From NCBI GenBank assembly GCA_016647705.1, contig CM028326.1, positions 21,219,901 to 21,283,900 on the forward strand: DNA of 64,000 nt, in the 5' to 3' direction. The notes beneath the pieces are model-generated. The model was given only the letters and a program-made list of their open reading frames with translations. It was not told where the DNA came from and did no database searches. Made by a program: the position numbers and the translations under genes. The stretch comes from Eucommia ulmoides (lineage: Eukaryota; Streptophyta; Magnoliopsida; Garryales; Eucommiaceae). The number at the start of each line of letters is the position of its first letter. Position 1 is the stretch's first letter. Below are positions 11,993 to 21,161 of the stretch, in pieces.

Positions 11993-12689
11993 GAATATAG
12001 ATGTGCTGAGTTCGTAGCAATGAAATACACAAACAAAATGCTACGGAAGACTGATCTGGCTCTGGAGAGAGAAGTCACAAGTTGAGAAGCGAACTTGAGA
12101 CAGAGTTACCCAATCATTCAGGAAATCAAAGAGGCAGCCATGTATTTAGAATAGCCGGAATACCAACAACCGGAGAACAATCCGCAATTGGCAGCAGGGG
12201 TCACGAAATCGCAGGCGAAGACCGTGGGCTGCGAAATCGCAGCTGGGGGTCGCGAAATTGCAGCTGGTTGTTCGCGAAGATCGGGGCTGGGGGTCGAGAA
12301 GATCGTGGGTTGTGAAATCACAGCTGGGGGTCGCGAAATCGCAGCTGGTGGTTCGTGGAGATGGCGAGGTCGGTGGCGAACTGATTTGGCTTCGGGCGCA
12401 GTGGGTTGCGATCGGTTCGAAGGGGGTTGCAGTGGTGGCTGGTTTTGCAGGCTAGGGTTTCGGCGGCGGTTTCGGTGGCGAGACTGAGATGCGTAGGGTG
12501 GGGGTTTGTCCGAAGACGGCAAGCTAGGGTTTCAGTGGGTTGATTGCAATCGGTTCGAAGGGTTAGGGTTGCAGTGGTGGCTAGTTTTGCAGGCTAGGGT
12601 TTCGTGATTGGAGGCGGCGGCGGTGGCGGCGGCTTGGTGGTGGTAAACAGTGAAGTCAACGGCTTTTAGGGTTTGGAGAAAAAAATATT

Positions 12690-12703
12690 GGCTCTAGATA
12701 CCA
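12690..12703 (-). other. Primer-binding site of the young copia element
   Basis: TGGTATCTAGAGCC on the minus strand, directly after the 5' LTR. It resembles the initiator-Met tRNA complement TGGTATCAGAGC, with a changed base and one extra base. Confidence 0.75.
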
Positions 12704-12896
12704 TAAAGGATATAGGGAAAGAAGAAAATTATATTGATAATTTCTGTACATACAGAATGAGCCTTATTCTCCTAATTATATAGCCGCAGGAGCAGGCTAA
12801 ATTAGGAAGAATATTATTGAAATAAATGGGCTTAATAAAGCCCCACAATAAAAATACCAAAAATATAAATTAACGCATAAATATAATATTTCAACA
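12704..12896 (-). repeat. 5' LTR of the young copia element
   Basis: 193 bp, same TG...TA ends as the 3' LTR. It holds a minus-strand TATA-like CTATATAATTAGG at about 12771-12783, presumably the element's promoter. Confidence 0.93.
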
Positions 12897-13531
12897 GTGT
12901 GAATAGTGTTGAATAGTATGCGGTTCCACCGATGATGAACAATGGAATATGCGCGAACAATAATTTATGCGTGAGCAGTGACCCCGTGCTGCTGGTGAAC
13001 AGTAACCGCGTGTTTGTGAAACAGTGATTGCGTTTTGAATTTTTCATAATACCCATTTTACCTTTCTTAGAGATTATAAATAGGCGAGCCATTCATTTGA
13101 GAAGAGACACCATTTTCACTGTTTTGGAAGGGAGAAGGCCAAGGATCTTAAGAGTAAGGTGGAGATGACGGTTTTGAGGATTGCATTCGAGAAACCGCTG
13201 TTTTAGACTACGATGAACGACTAATCTTTTTTCTAGAAGAACTCTTAAATACAGGCTATTAAATAAAAAACATCTTTAGGATATTTTAAGAAAATTATAT
13301 ATTTTGAATAAAAAATAAAATTAAGTGGATATTAAAAAGAAAATTAATTGAGGCATTTATGACATTTTTGAAAGAAAATATTTATTTTTTATAAAAATAA
13401 AATAAATTAAATTTTTTATTAAAAATAAAATTCGAATGAAAATTTTAAAAATTAAGTAGAATTTGGAATATTAAGCAGAAGTTGTCTACATAAAGGAGAA
13501 ATAATTTTAAAATGGTAGTTGTTTCAAAACT

Positions 13532-13799
13532 TTGAGCAAATTTACTTTTATTGGTTCTAAAAATATATATATTGTTTACATTCACTACCCCTTGGCTCGT
13601 TCAATTTACACTAACCTCCCCTTTCCCTTTCAATGGTAGGCTTCTTATTGTCGGCTTTCATTTGGGAAATTCTTAACCCATACGCATCTATCGTCATTGC
13701 TTACTCCTTCCCCCAATGATCTTCATCGTTTTCTCCCCCTCGATTACAAAAGTCACCAAAATTACAAAAAAGAAAGGAAAAATAACCGTTAAAATCTTT
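13532..13799. other. Distal upstream region of SURNod19
   Basis: No reading frame or repeat boundary that I can support. It is less AT-rich than the flank to its left and lies directly upstream of the promoter motifs. Confidence 0.5.
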
Positions 13800-13990
13800 G
13801 CAATTTGACCGTTTCGACGGAGTCCCGGGAAAGACGTCACCGGTGGCCTCATCGGAAAGCACACGTGACGATAACCCACAAACGCCACGTAAGCCGAGCT
13901 CTCATGGTGTGAACTCTGAAGTGCGCTCTCTCTCTCTCTCATTATCTACTGCTCTCTTTAAAAGCCTCCCCTCGAGTTTCAGTGAGGAAT
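13800..13990 (+). promoter_or_regulatory. SURNod19 core promoter with ACGT-core motifs
   Basis: Motifs in order: a W-box-like TTGACC (13805-13810), a C-box core GACGTC (13833-13838), a G-box CACGTG (13862-13867), an ABRE-like GCCACGTAAG (13884-13893), a CT-repeat (about 13926-13940) and a TATA-like CTTTAAAAG (about 13955-13963). ACGT-core boxes are known binding sites of plant bZIP factors in ABA and stress responses, which suits the family name of the gene downstream. The assignment as promoter is inference from position and motif order; a transcription start near 13990 is expected. Confidence 0.55.
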
Positions 13991-14323
13991 TGAAACGAAC
14001 ACCTTCCGTACATGCCGGAAGAATCCTCCAACCTCCGATTATCGACGTAAGATTGGTCTGTACTACCTTTAATCCTCTTCGTATCATGTTTATTTATCAG
14101 TTTTTTAATCTATTACAAAAAATTTCTTGTTTTTCGTCATTCGATTAGAGAGAACATGAGGAAAAAGAAATATCTGAATATTCACGAGTTTGTATTATGA
14201 GATTTGTATATGTTTTTATCATTTCTCCTTTTCTTTTGTGCTTTTCGAGGTAGAATTTTGTTCTACTTTTTTTAATTATGTTTTCCAACATCAAGATTGA
14301 ATATGCACAATAAATAAATCTTC

Positions 14324-14389
<66 letters not shown>

Positions 14390-14463
14390 CATGTTTTGGT
14401 CAATTCAATGGATTCTGATTATCTGTTTGGTCCAAACACGGTGCTTGACGGTTCTAAATCACA

Positions 14464-14830
14464 GTGAAACATATTGAATCCCACTATCGCTTGTGTTTAC
14501 TGATATGAGCTATATATAAAGCCTAAGACAATCATTCTGGCGTCTTTTGAGAGTGAGTTAGGCCCATTGAATTTCTACATCGTATCACAACCAAGTTTTT
14601 TTGTCTGATGCTGGGCCCCCGATATCCGTTTGTCAAAGTCCACCTTGCGCGTGAGGTTGTGTTGAATGCCACATTGATGTTGGGCCCCCCGATATCCGTT
14701 AGTGGTTTGTCAAAGTCCACCCTTCAAGGGGGCAATATTGAATTTCACATCACTTGTGTTTCTTGATCCTGAACTATATATAAAGTTTAGGACAATCGTT
14801 CTCTTTCAAGGCGTCTTTTGAGGAAGTATT
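14464..14830 (+). mobile_element. Rearranged TRIM-like LTR fragments inside the 5'UTR intron
   Basis: The pattern 'ttgaat.ccac...cttgtgttt...ctatatataaag..taggacaatc...ggcgtcttttga' occurs twice, near 14472-14555 and 14740-14823. Between them are two copies of 'gggcccccgatatccgtt' followed by 'tcaaagtccacc' (about 14611 and 14685). Short LTRs with a TATATATAAAG promoter box and a tiny non-coding middle are the plan of terminal-repeat retrotransposons in miniature. The copy is rearranged and exact ends are not visible. Confidence 0.5.
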
Positions 14831-14930
14831 TATGTTTTTCAACATCAAGATTCATATGGATCAGATTCATATGGATCAATTGAGGAAGTATTTATGTTTT
14901 TCAACATCAAGATTCATATGGATCAATGTA
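14821..14930 (+). repeat. 62-bp tandem duplication
   Basis: 'aggaagtatttatgttttt' followed by 'caacatcaagattcatatgg' occurs at 14821 and again at 14883, nearly identical. A related 'ccaacatcaagattgaatat' is at about 14285. Confidence 0.8.
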
Positions 14931-15060
14931 CCAAAGTAGTTCACAATTGGGTTTTCCTTGGGCCTATATGTCTGAATTATTCGAAAATCATCTTTGCTAG
15001 ATGGATACTAATGTAAAAAAGAACTTCTTCATTTATTTTTTATTTTTTTCGTGTAGGAAA

Positions 15061-17144
15061 ATGGTACAATTTTTGCGAATTCGCCTCTTTTCCTTGGCAA
15101 TCTCGCTAGCGGTACTGTCTTTAACCGTCACCGGTGAGAACAAGATCAAATCCGCCGTCTTTCTCTCCCCCGTTTTTGTTCTCCAACCAGGGTCGGTGGC
15201 TGACAAATATTACTATAACGTTGACTTTCCCCAAGGCCACATCGCCATCAAGGAGTTCACGGCTGAGGTGGTGGACGAGGCTGGAAACCCTGTCCCCCTC
15301 CATGAAACCTATCTCCACCATTGGGTCATGGTGAGGTACCACCAACGAACCACCATCAACACTCCCCCCAACTACCACCCCCACCACCACCCAGACGTAG
15401 GGTTCCACCAGTCAGACACCGGGATCGTGCGAAATTCTGGCCTTTGCGGCCGCGGATTGGGCCAATACTTTGGGCTCGGGTCTGAGACGCGGCGGACCGA
15501 AACCCGTGTGCCCGACCCTTATGGAATTGAGGTCGGCGATCCGGCGACGATTCCGGATGGGTATGAGGAGCGTTGGTTGCTTAACGTACACGCCATTGAC
15601 ACAAGGGGGGCGATAGACGGAGAGGAGCGGTTGGGGTGCACCGAGTGCCGGTGCGACCTTTATAACGTGACGAGGGACTCAACAGGGATCCCCTTGCCGG
15701 CGGACTATGTAGGAGGGTTGAGGTGTTGCTACGACAAAACACAGTGCAGGGTAAGGGATGGTGGGGTTGGTGGGGGGTCCTTAAGGCGGCTCTACATGAA
15801 GTACACAGTGAAATGGGTGGATTGGGAAGACGATGGTTCGATTATTCCGGTGAAGATTTATATACTCGATGTGACGGATACGTGGAAAAAATCAGATGGA
15901 TCGAGAGGGCTCGACAACGGGCATGACTGCAAGGTGAGTAAGATATATTTATTTTTTTTTTTTTAAATTATTTAAAAAGTAGATAAATGGGTAAGAAATT
16001 GAGTATTTTATTACCTTTCATCATTGAAAATTGAACTCTATGAATTGAAGACTTGAAAATGGCTGTGAAATTTGAAGTTTTTGATGCTGAATGATTTCAT
16101 TCTATATGCTACAGATTGAGTATTCAATTGAGTCTTGCTCTTCTTCTGTGGCTAATGAGGGCTGCATCGATACAAAGACGGCAAGGCTGAGCCTCCCAGC
16201 CAGCGGGGATGTCATTTACGGTGTCGCCCACCAGCACACTGGTGGAATTGGATCAACTCTTTATGGAGAGGTTATTCTACTTCTAGGCTCCGTTTGTTCA
16301 GTGTTTCTGATTCCAAAAAATAGAGAACAAAAACAAAAAATTTGGAAAACAAAAAAAAAAAAAAAAAAAAGAGGAAAAATGTTTCTGTTCTCCTCTGGAA
16401 CATTTTCAACAAATTTTTGAGAACATAACAGAATTATTTCCGCATGTTTTGTTTTTATTCTATTTTTTTGGGGGTAAAAATGGCGCCCTAGTTTCTTCGA
16501 GTTTTCTCTCCTATATTCGTTTGAGTTTGAGGGATATATATTTTTTTGGTTTCTTTAAATGGTTTTAGGATGGGCGAGTTATTTGCTCGTCAATGCCGAC
16601 GTACGGAGAAGGGAAGGAGGTGGGGAACGAAGCAGGTTATATCGTGGGGATGACCACTTGTTATCCTCGACCAGGAACTGTGAAGATATCTGCCGGCGAG
16701 ACTCTACTTTTGGAGTCTAATTATAGTGCCGCCCAAAGGCATACCGGCGTTATGGGGCTCTTTTATCTCTTGGTTGTGGATCCATCCCCATCCCAAAGTT
16801 CGCGATATGAGGTCTGTTTGGTTTGCAGTATGAAAATTAATATTTTGTTTTTTACCAGAAGTTTTATGAAACCCTATTTTTTCTTTTACTAGGAGATACG
16901 ACGCGAAATTTTGGATTTAGAAGATTGACGAGTATAATTTGTGTTGAATTTATGAGTTTCCTTTTATTTTATTATAATTTCATATTTGATTTTATTATTT
17001 CTTGTGTAGCTGCACGAGAAGGCGACAATTCCAAGCTTTGTTTGGGGGATGGTGTTGTTTGGTGTGGCAGTAGCTGTTATTGCTGCAGTGGCTTATCGCC
17101 GGAGCCGAGGAGAAGGCAAAAACTACCAACCGTTGGTGGTGTGA
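15061..17144 (+). CDS. SURNod19 family protein (stress up-regulated Nod 19), four coding exons
   Basis: Exons 15061-15933, 16115-16270, 16569-16811 and 17010-17144, all joined in phase 0, give 468 residues. Residues 1-25 form a signal peptide. The body has the family blocks 'DEAGNPVPLHETYLHHW', 'GLGSETRRTETRVPDPYG', 'CTECRCDLYNVT', 'CCYDKTQCR' and 'YTVKWVDWEDDG', then 'GVAHQHTGGIGSTLYGE' (exon 2) and 'RHTGVMGLFYLLV' (exon 3). Exon 4 adds one membrane helix (about 434-453) and a basic tail, so the product is probably a type I membrane or secretory-pathway protein with cysteines and an N-glycosylation site on the outside. The biochemical role of the family is not known to me. An in-frame ATG at 15001 lies in the proposed intron; 15061 is preferred because it follows the acceptor and begins the signal peptide. 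Intron 2's donor (GTTATT) is weak. Confidence 0.92.
16280..16450. repeat. Possible MITE remnant in SURNod19 intron 2
   Basis: Starts 'ggctccgtttgttcag' and holds inverted words around 'tgtttctgttctcc' and 'gagaacataacagaa', with a long A run between. A similar AT-rich stretch with 'aggagaacagaatatg' is near 20330. Ends are not defined. Confidence 0.3.
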
Positions 17145-17394
17145 ACTTTTTTGCAGTGATTGCCCTCATGTCATGCATCTGGAGATGATTTATGTGATAT
17201 ATGATGAAATATTATAAGTTGTTGAGTTAAATAATAACGTATTAATTAATAGCTAATGCTCATGTCCAATATTTGTATTAATACTACATTTTTGTTTTTT
17301 CTTTGTGTATCTTAGTTAATATGGGCTCATGTAAACTCAATTGTTTTCAGTGGTCATAGTATTTTGTTCAAATCTCCATGCAAGTAGTTTAATA
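17145..17394 (+). other. SURNod19 3' flank / probable 3'UTR
   Basis: AT-rich, with AATAAT-type poly(A) words at about 17228-17235. It runs to the left target duplication of the next element. Confidence 0.4.
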
Positions 17395-19722
17395 AAGGGT
17401 TAATTGCCTTCTAGTCCCATCTACTTTACTTTATTATCACTTTATTCCCCTCCCTCTCGCTTATTTGCATCCCAGAAAGTCTACAACTGAGCTGCGTGTC
17501 CTTCTGCCGACCAATTCAAGGTTGGGGATTTAGGATTTTGACGACGGGGATGGTGAGGCTGAGGAAATGATGGAGACGACACTTTTTCTATGTTCTTTCC
17601 GCAAGAAGATTATGGAGGATGTCGACGGTGAGGGTGAGGAGAGAGACGCAATTAGATCTCATTTGCATGCCAAAATTGATCACCAATCTCATCTTCATCT
17701 CATCTAATCTTCATCACCGATAATCTCACCATCTTATCATCTCATCTTCATCATCGAAGCGACTAGATAAAAATCAATGACCACTATTGAAGCAATTAAT
17801 TGAGGAATAGCATTGAAATACTTTCAAAATTAAAAATTTCAACATAAAAGAATTAATCCCAAATCAAATCGAAAATCCCAACTCGCAAAACCCCTCCCCC
17901 CCAAAAAAGAAGACTAAAATGAATTGCAAACCCAAATCGAATCGGAAGAACAATCAAAATCGCAAACCCGAAATCAAAAAAATCAAAATTGTGTTAGAAT
18001 ATGTGGCAACGACAATAGTGTTAGTGGTAGTGGATTGGTGGCGAGCAGAGAAAACAACGACGTCGAGCAGAGGAACGACAATAATGGTGGCAGAATTAGG
18101 AGTCATGCTCTGTTGGTGCAGTGGTAGGTGGTGGCGGAATTTCACGTCGCCAGTTTCACCGTAAGTGTACGGGTCAAGTTTTAGTAGAGTGAGAAGAGTA
18201 AGGATTATCGTTTCCATAGGGATTGATTGAGAATATTGTCGAGTACGGTAATTATCATAATCTAATTTTATCTAGGCGATAGAAAATGAAGTTTATAATT
18301 AATAATATACTAATATTAAAATACTAATTTATCTAATTAAACTATATTATTAGTATGAGATGTTTAAGGGAATGGATTATCTAGAGATTAACTTCATTTA
18401 CAAATACGCATTTGATCTTGTTTAGTTTACGTTAATGATGTTTGACTTATTTAACAATCTCTGTATCGCAAACTCACTCGCTAGCTCTCCCAAGTGTAAG
18501 ACGAGTGAATATGCGACTTCGTGTCAACGAAGAAGCCTCCCTCAACGTCTTAACAACACTAAGTCATGCGAGTCTTGTCTTAATGTCATTGATTGCACAC
18601 TCTTTAACTCCCTTCCGGGTTATTAGATCGTCGCGTTGTGTTTAAACCCTAATCCGAATCCGGGGTTACCTTTCCCGAATGTCAAATCCAATTTCTCAAT
18701 ATATCTAAACAATCATATAATGGAAATACAAACATGACAAACACAATAAAATAACGAAGAACAATCATTAACGAAACACCGATTTCAAAATCACATGTTC
18801 ATAAATATTATTAATCCCTAGACAATATCCGTTCAGCTAATGGCCATAATCGTATATACAATGATAAACGAGCTAAACATGCTTAAACCACAATCCAAAG
18901 TTAAGAAATAAAGAAAGAAACGAGAGAAATTAGCCGTAGTCCAAAGGTTCGGTGCTAAAACTGTCCCAAGATCGCTTCTCCTTCTTCACCTTGTAATCTT
19001 CTCATTTGGATTTGGTGGAGTATTCCCCAAAAACCTCTCAACCCTATTCTAACCCTAGGAGCTCTCTTCTGGCCGAAATAGAGGAGATGAGGAAGATATA
19101 GGGCTAAAAAATATCTAAAGTATGTGTAGAGACACCGCCGCGGCGGTGGTTAAGTCGGTTTGATTACGGCCTCGGCGGTGGACTCAGGAACCATCCAGTT
19201 GTTTCACCGTCTCGGTGTGGGCTTCTAGCAGTTTTAGGCTCCTCTCTGCATATTGATCGCCGCAGCAGTGGTTTGGACTTTGTGGTGGTGGGCTGTATTT
19301 CAAAATATTGCCTTTATGCTTGTTTTTTCACCGTTCTTGATCATTTTTCATCCCTTTTTACCTCACACACTTGTTTTAATACAAAAAGAATAAAAACATG
19401 TTAAAACGTATTAAAATATTATAATTACACTTGAAAACTAATAAATCCGGTTTGGAAATAGATAGATAAATTACACCTATCAGTAGGCGGCGAGACCTTA
19501 TTTTGGAATCAGAAAAAAAGAAGAGATGTAAAGCAGAAAAGAAAAAGAAAAAAAAAAAAAAGTAATTTTTTCTAGTTGCACAAAATTTTGATGAAAAATT
19601 TAATATAAAAAATAGTTTCTTACTTTAATATAAGTAGAAGAGAGTAAAGTGTAGATTTTTAAAATTAAACGGATAAAGTGATACTAAAATAAAATAGAGG
19701 CAGAGAAAAGACAATTTACCCT
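17395..19722. mobile_element. MULE-like element with imperfect inverted ends, carrying a solo LTR
   Basis: The left end reads AAGGGTTAATTGCC; the right end reversed reads AGGGTAAATTGTC. Both continue for about 50 bp with matching words such as 'TATCACTTTAT'. Flanks AGTTTAATA (17386-17394) and AGTTTAAAA (19723-19731) agree at 8 of 9 bases, the duplication length of Mutator-like elements. The inside holds no transposase; most of it is the solo LTR at 18129-19482. The reading frames at 17919-18217 look like chance. It begins about 250 bp after the SURNod19 stop codon. Confidence 0.55.
18129..19482 (-). mobile_element. Solo LTR, Athila-like 'TGATAGGTG' family (copy A)
   Basis: 1354 bp, minus orientation: starts TGATAGGTGTAATTTATC at 19482 and ends near TGGTGGCGG at 18129 (plus strand). 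It is flanked by a perfect 5-bp duplication GTAGG (18124-18128, 19483-19487). No internal region or second LTR, so it is the product of LTR-LTR recombination. It shares the lariat-like marker words ('tacgggtcaagttttagtag', 'ccatagggattga') with 39300-39377/46542-47773, 54411-56074 and 62463-64000. A minus TATA (about 19094-19102) has a cluster of GCCGCGGC-type palindromes upstream (19134-19290). Confidence 0.85.
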
Positions 19723-19731
19723 AGTTTAAAA

Positions 19732-20803
19732 GATGTCTACATGACCCTTCAGCGAAAGAGAACAATCGCAAGGTGCGCAAATATTGGCATAAAAATAATA
19801 ACTAGGTTTTCTAAATTATATTGTTTTTTAAAAATTAATTTGTATATTTTTTTTATTGAATTAATATATTATATATTATGTATTTAAATAAAAAATATAT
19901 AATTACTCTAGTTTATCTAAAATTTTAAACTATATTTTATTCTAATTACACAGAAAACAACATCAGAAGTAAAAGTAAATGTTTTGCTAGCTAATTTAAG
20001 TATTTTTAAGTGTTATAATTAAATATTAAAATATAATAATTCATAAATTAATTAAAAAATAATACAATTTGCAAAATGAACTACAACCAAATGAACCTTA
20101 AACAAATTAATCATGAAAAAGAAAAATTGATAAAATTATAGAGAACCATTTTTGTTTTTGGCTATAATACAACTAAAGCTGTTCATTTATGGGTGTGAAA
20201 GTGAAAGGTTAAGTTTTCATTTTCTGCATTTTTGTTTTTATTCTACAAAAAATGGGAGGAAAAATAAAAATAAAAAAATGAAAATAAAAAAAATTATTTC
20301 TGATGTGCTCCAAGATTTTTAGAACAAATCTAGGAGAACAGAATATGATTGTTCCCATATCTACGAACCTAAGAATATATTCAAAATTTGAGAAAAAATT
20401 GGCCTCTATTGCCTAGTATTTTTTTTTTTTTGCCTAACAAAAAAAAAAAAAAAAGGTTGAGAGTGAATGAAAATATTTTCTTTTGGTATACAGGAGCTTG
20501 CTGTAGTATTTCTGTGATTGCTTGTTAACATATTTAGATGAGTTTTGGTCACTAGGTTAAACTTTAGACTTATTAGATTAAACTTTAGTCATTGTGTATA
20601 TATAGACACTGTTAGCTCTAAAGAGTTTAATCCCATTAATGTTGATTTTGACGATAACAATAACTTTATGTTTTTTCAGACTAATCTTTATATTGAGAAA
20701 CACGATAGATTTAGTGACGTGTTCTTGATAAGCGAAGTACGTGACTTAATGATGACAAATCCAGATCAATCATGTTAAGCAAATGGATTAGAAGATCAAG
20801 ATA
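19732..20803. other. AT-rich intergenic stretch, no gene seen
   Basis: A/T-rich with homopolymer runs (for example 20428-20455). A short plus frame at 20545-20778 has no recognisable domain and unremarkable composition. Confidence 0.5.
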
Positions 20804-20999
20804 TTTTTGAAAGGACAAATTACATTTTAAATCATTTAACTATTGACAGATTTCTAAGTAGTCTTCCTAAGCTTTTGCGTTTCATTTTAAACCCTTCACG
20901 TATAAAAACAATTTTAAAAAACCATTCAGTTAGATTTTCCATCAAATCTAATAGACTTGAGGGGCAAAATAGTCTTTTACTATTTTTTTTTTCTTTTTC

Positions 21000-21161
21000 T
21001 TCTTCTCCTTCTCTCTCTCTCTCTTCTCTAGAAACCACCCCTTGTTACGAGGGTGGTTCACCCCTGTAATAGGGGGACCCCAGTAGCAGGGGGTGGTTTA
21101 CCCCCTGTTACATGGGTGATTCTTCCCGTAATAGGGGGAGAACCATCCCTTATTGCGGGGG
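21000..21161 (+). repeat. Hairpin-rich inner arm of the foldback MULE
   Basis: A pyrimidine tract (about 20986-21030) is followed by repeated words of the form 'ttac..gggtggttcacccc' and 'taatagggggaccccagtag', which fold locally. The right arm carries the counterpart at 32668-32740. Confidence 0.6.

Larger units (their letters stand above)
7461..12896 (-). mobile_element. Young, near-complete Ty1/copia retrotransposon
   Basis: A full element of 5436 bp: two 193-bp LTRs, a 14-bp primer-binding site, one gag-pol frame and a polypurine tract. It is flanked by a perfect 5-bp target duplication GTGTG (7456-7460 and 12897-12901). The two LTRs differ at only three positions by my alignment (about 1.6%). 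Under usual plant LTR rates this suggests insertion on the order of a million years ago or less. The only clear coding lesion is one in-frame stop in the integrase. Domain order PR-IN-RT-RH makes it Ty1/copia. Confidence 0.95.
7391..13526 (+). mobile_element. Probable solo LTR interrupted by the 7461-12896 copia element
   Basis: Removing the copia insertion and one copy of its target duplication leaves about 695 bp that begins TGTTGGGAG (7391) and ends GTTTCA (13526). It is flanked by AAACT on both sides (7386-7390 and 13527-13531), a candidate 5-bp target duplication. The right part has repeated GTGAA(C/T)AGTG-like words (12897-13030) followed by a plus-strand TATA box, TTATAAATAG, at about 13074-13083, which is the layout of an LTR U3. 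A 5-bp match found by searching could be chance. Confidence 0.45.
14047..15056 (+). other. Proposed 5'UTR intron of SURNod19
   Basis: A donor GTAAGA at 14047 follows a GC-richer leader. An acceptor with a long pyrimidine tract, ending TTTCGTGTAG at 15056, lies four bases before the ATG. The proposed intron is 1010 bp. It contains a (TA)n run of about 62 bp (14326-14387), TRIM-like repeats (14464-14830) and a 62-bp tandem duplication (about 14821-14930). The intron is inferred from splice signals only. Confidence 0.55.

Noticed and set aside
11479..12522. Several overlapping frames near the copia gag start and leader (both strands)
   Set aside because: They overlap Gag or lie in the GC-rich untranslated leader with repeated 'gcgaaatcgcagctgg' words; low-complexity translations without a domain.
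13798..14148. 116-residue plus-strand frame upstream of SURNod19
   Set aside because: Runs through promoter motifs, CT repeat, the presumed 5'UTR and a splice donor; no protein similarity.
15121..15408. Minus-strand open frame opposite SURNod19 exon 1, and a plus frame at 15134-15334
   Set aside because: Shadows of the well-conserved SURNod19 coding frame.
17919..18217. Overlapping frames of 67-87 residues on both strands
   Set aside because: Low-complexity, mutually overlapping, crossing the solo LTR boundary.
20832..21069. Glu/Lys/Arg-rich frame on minus and Ser-rich frame on plus
   Set aside because: Products of the pyrimidine tract in the foldback arm.
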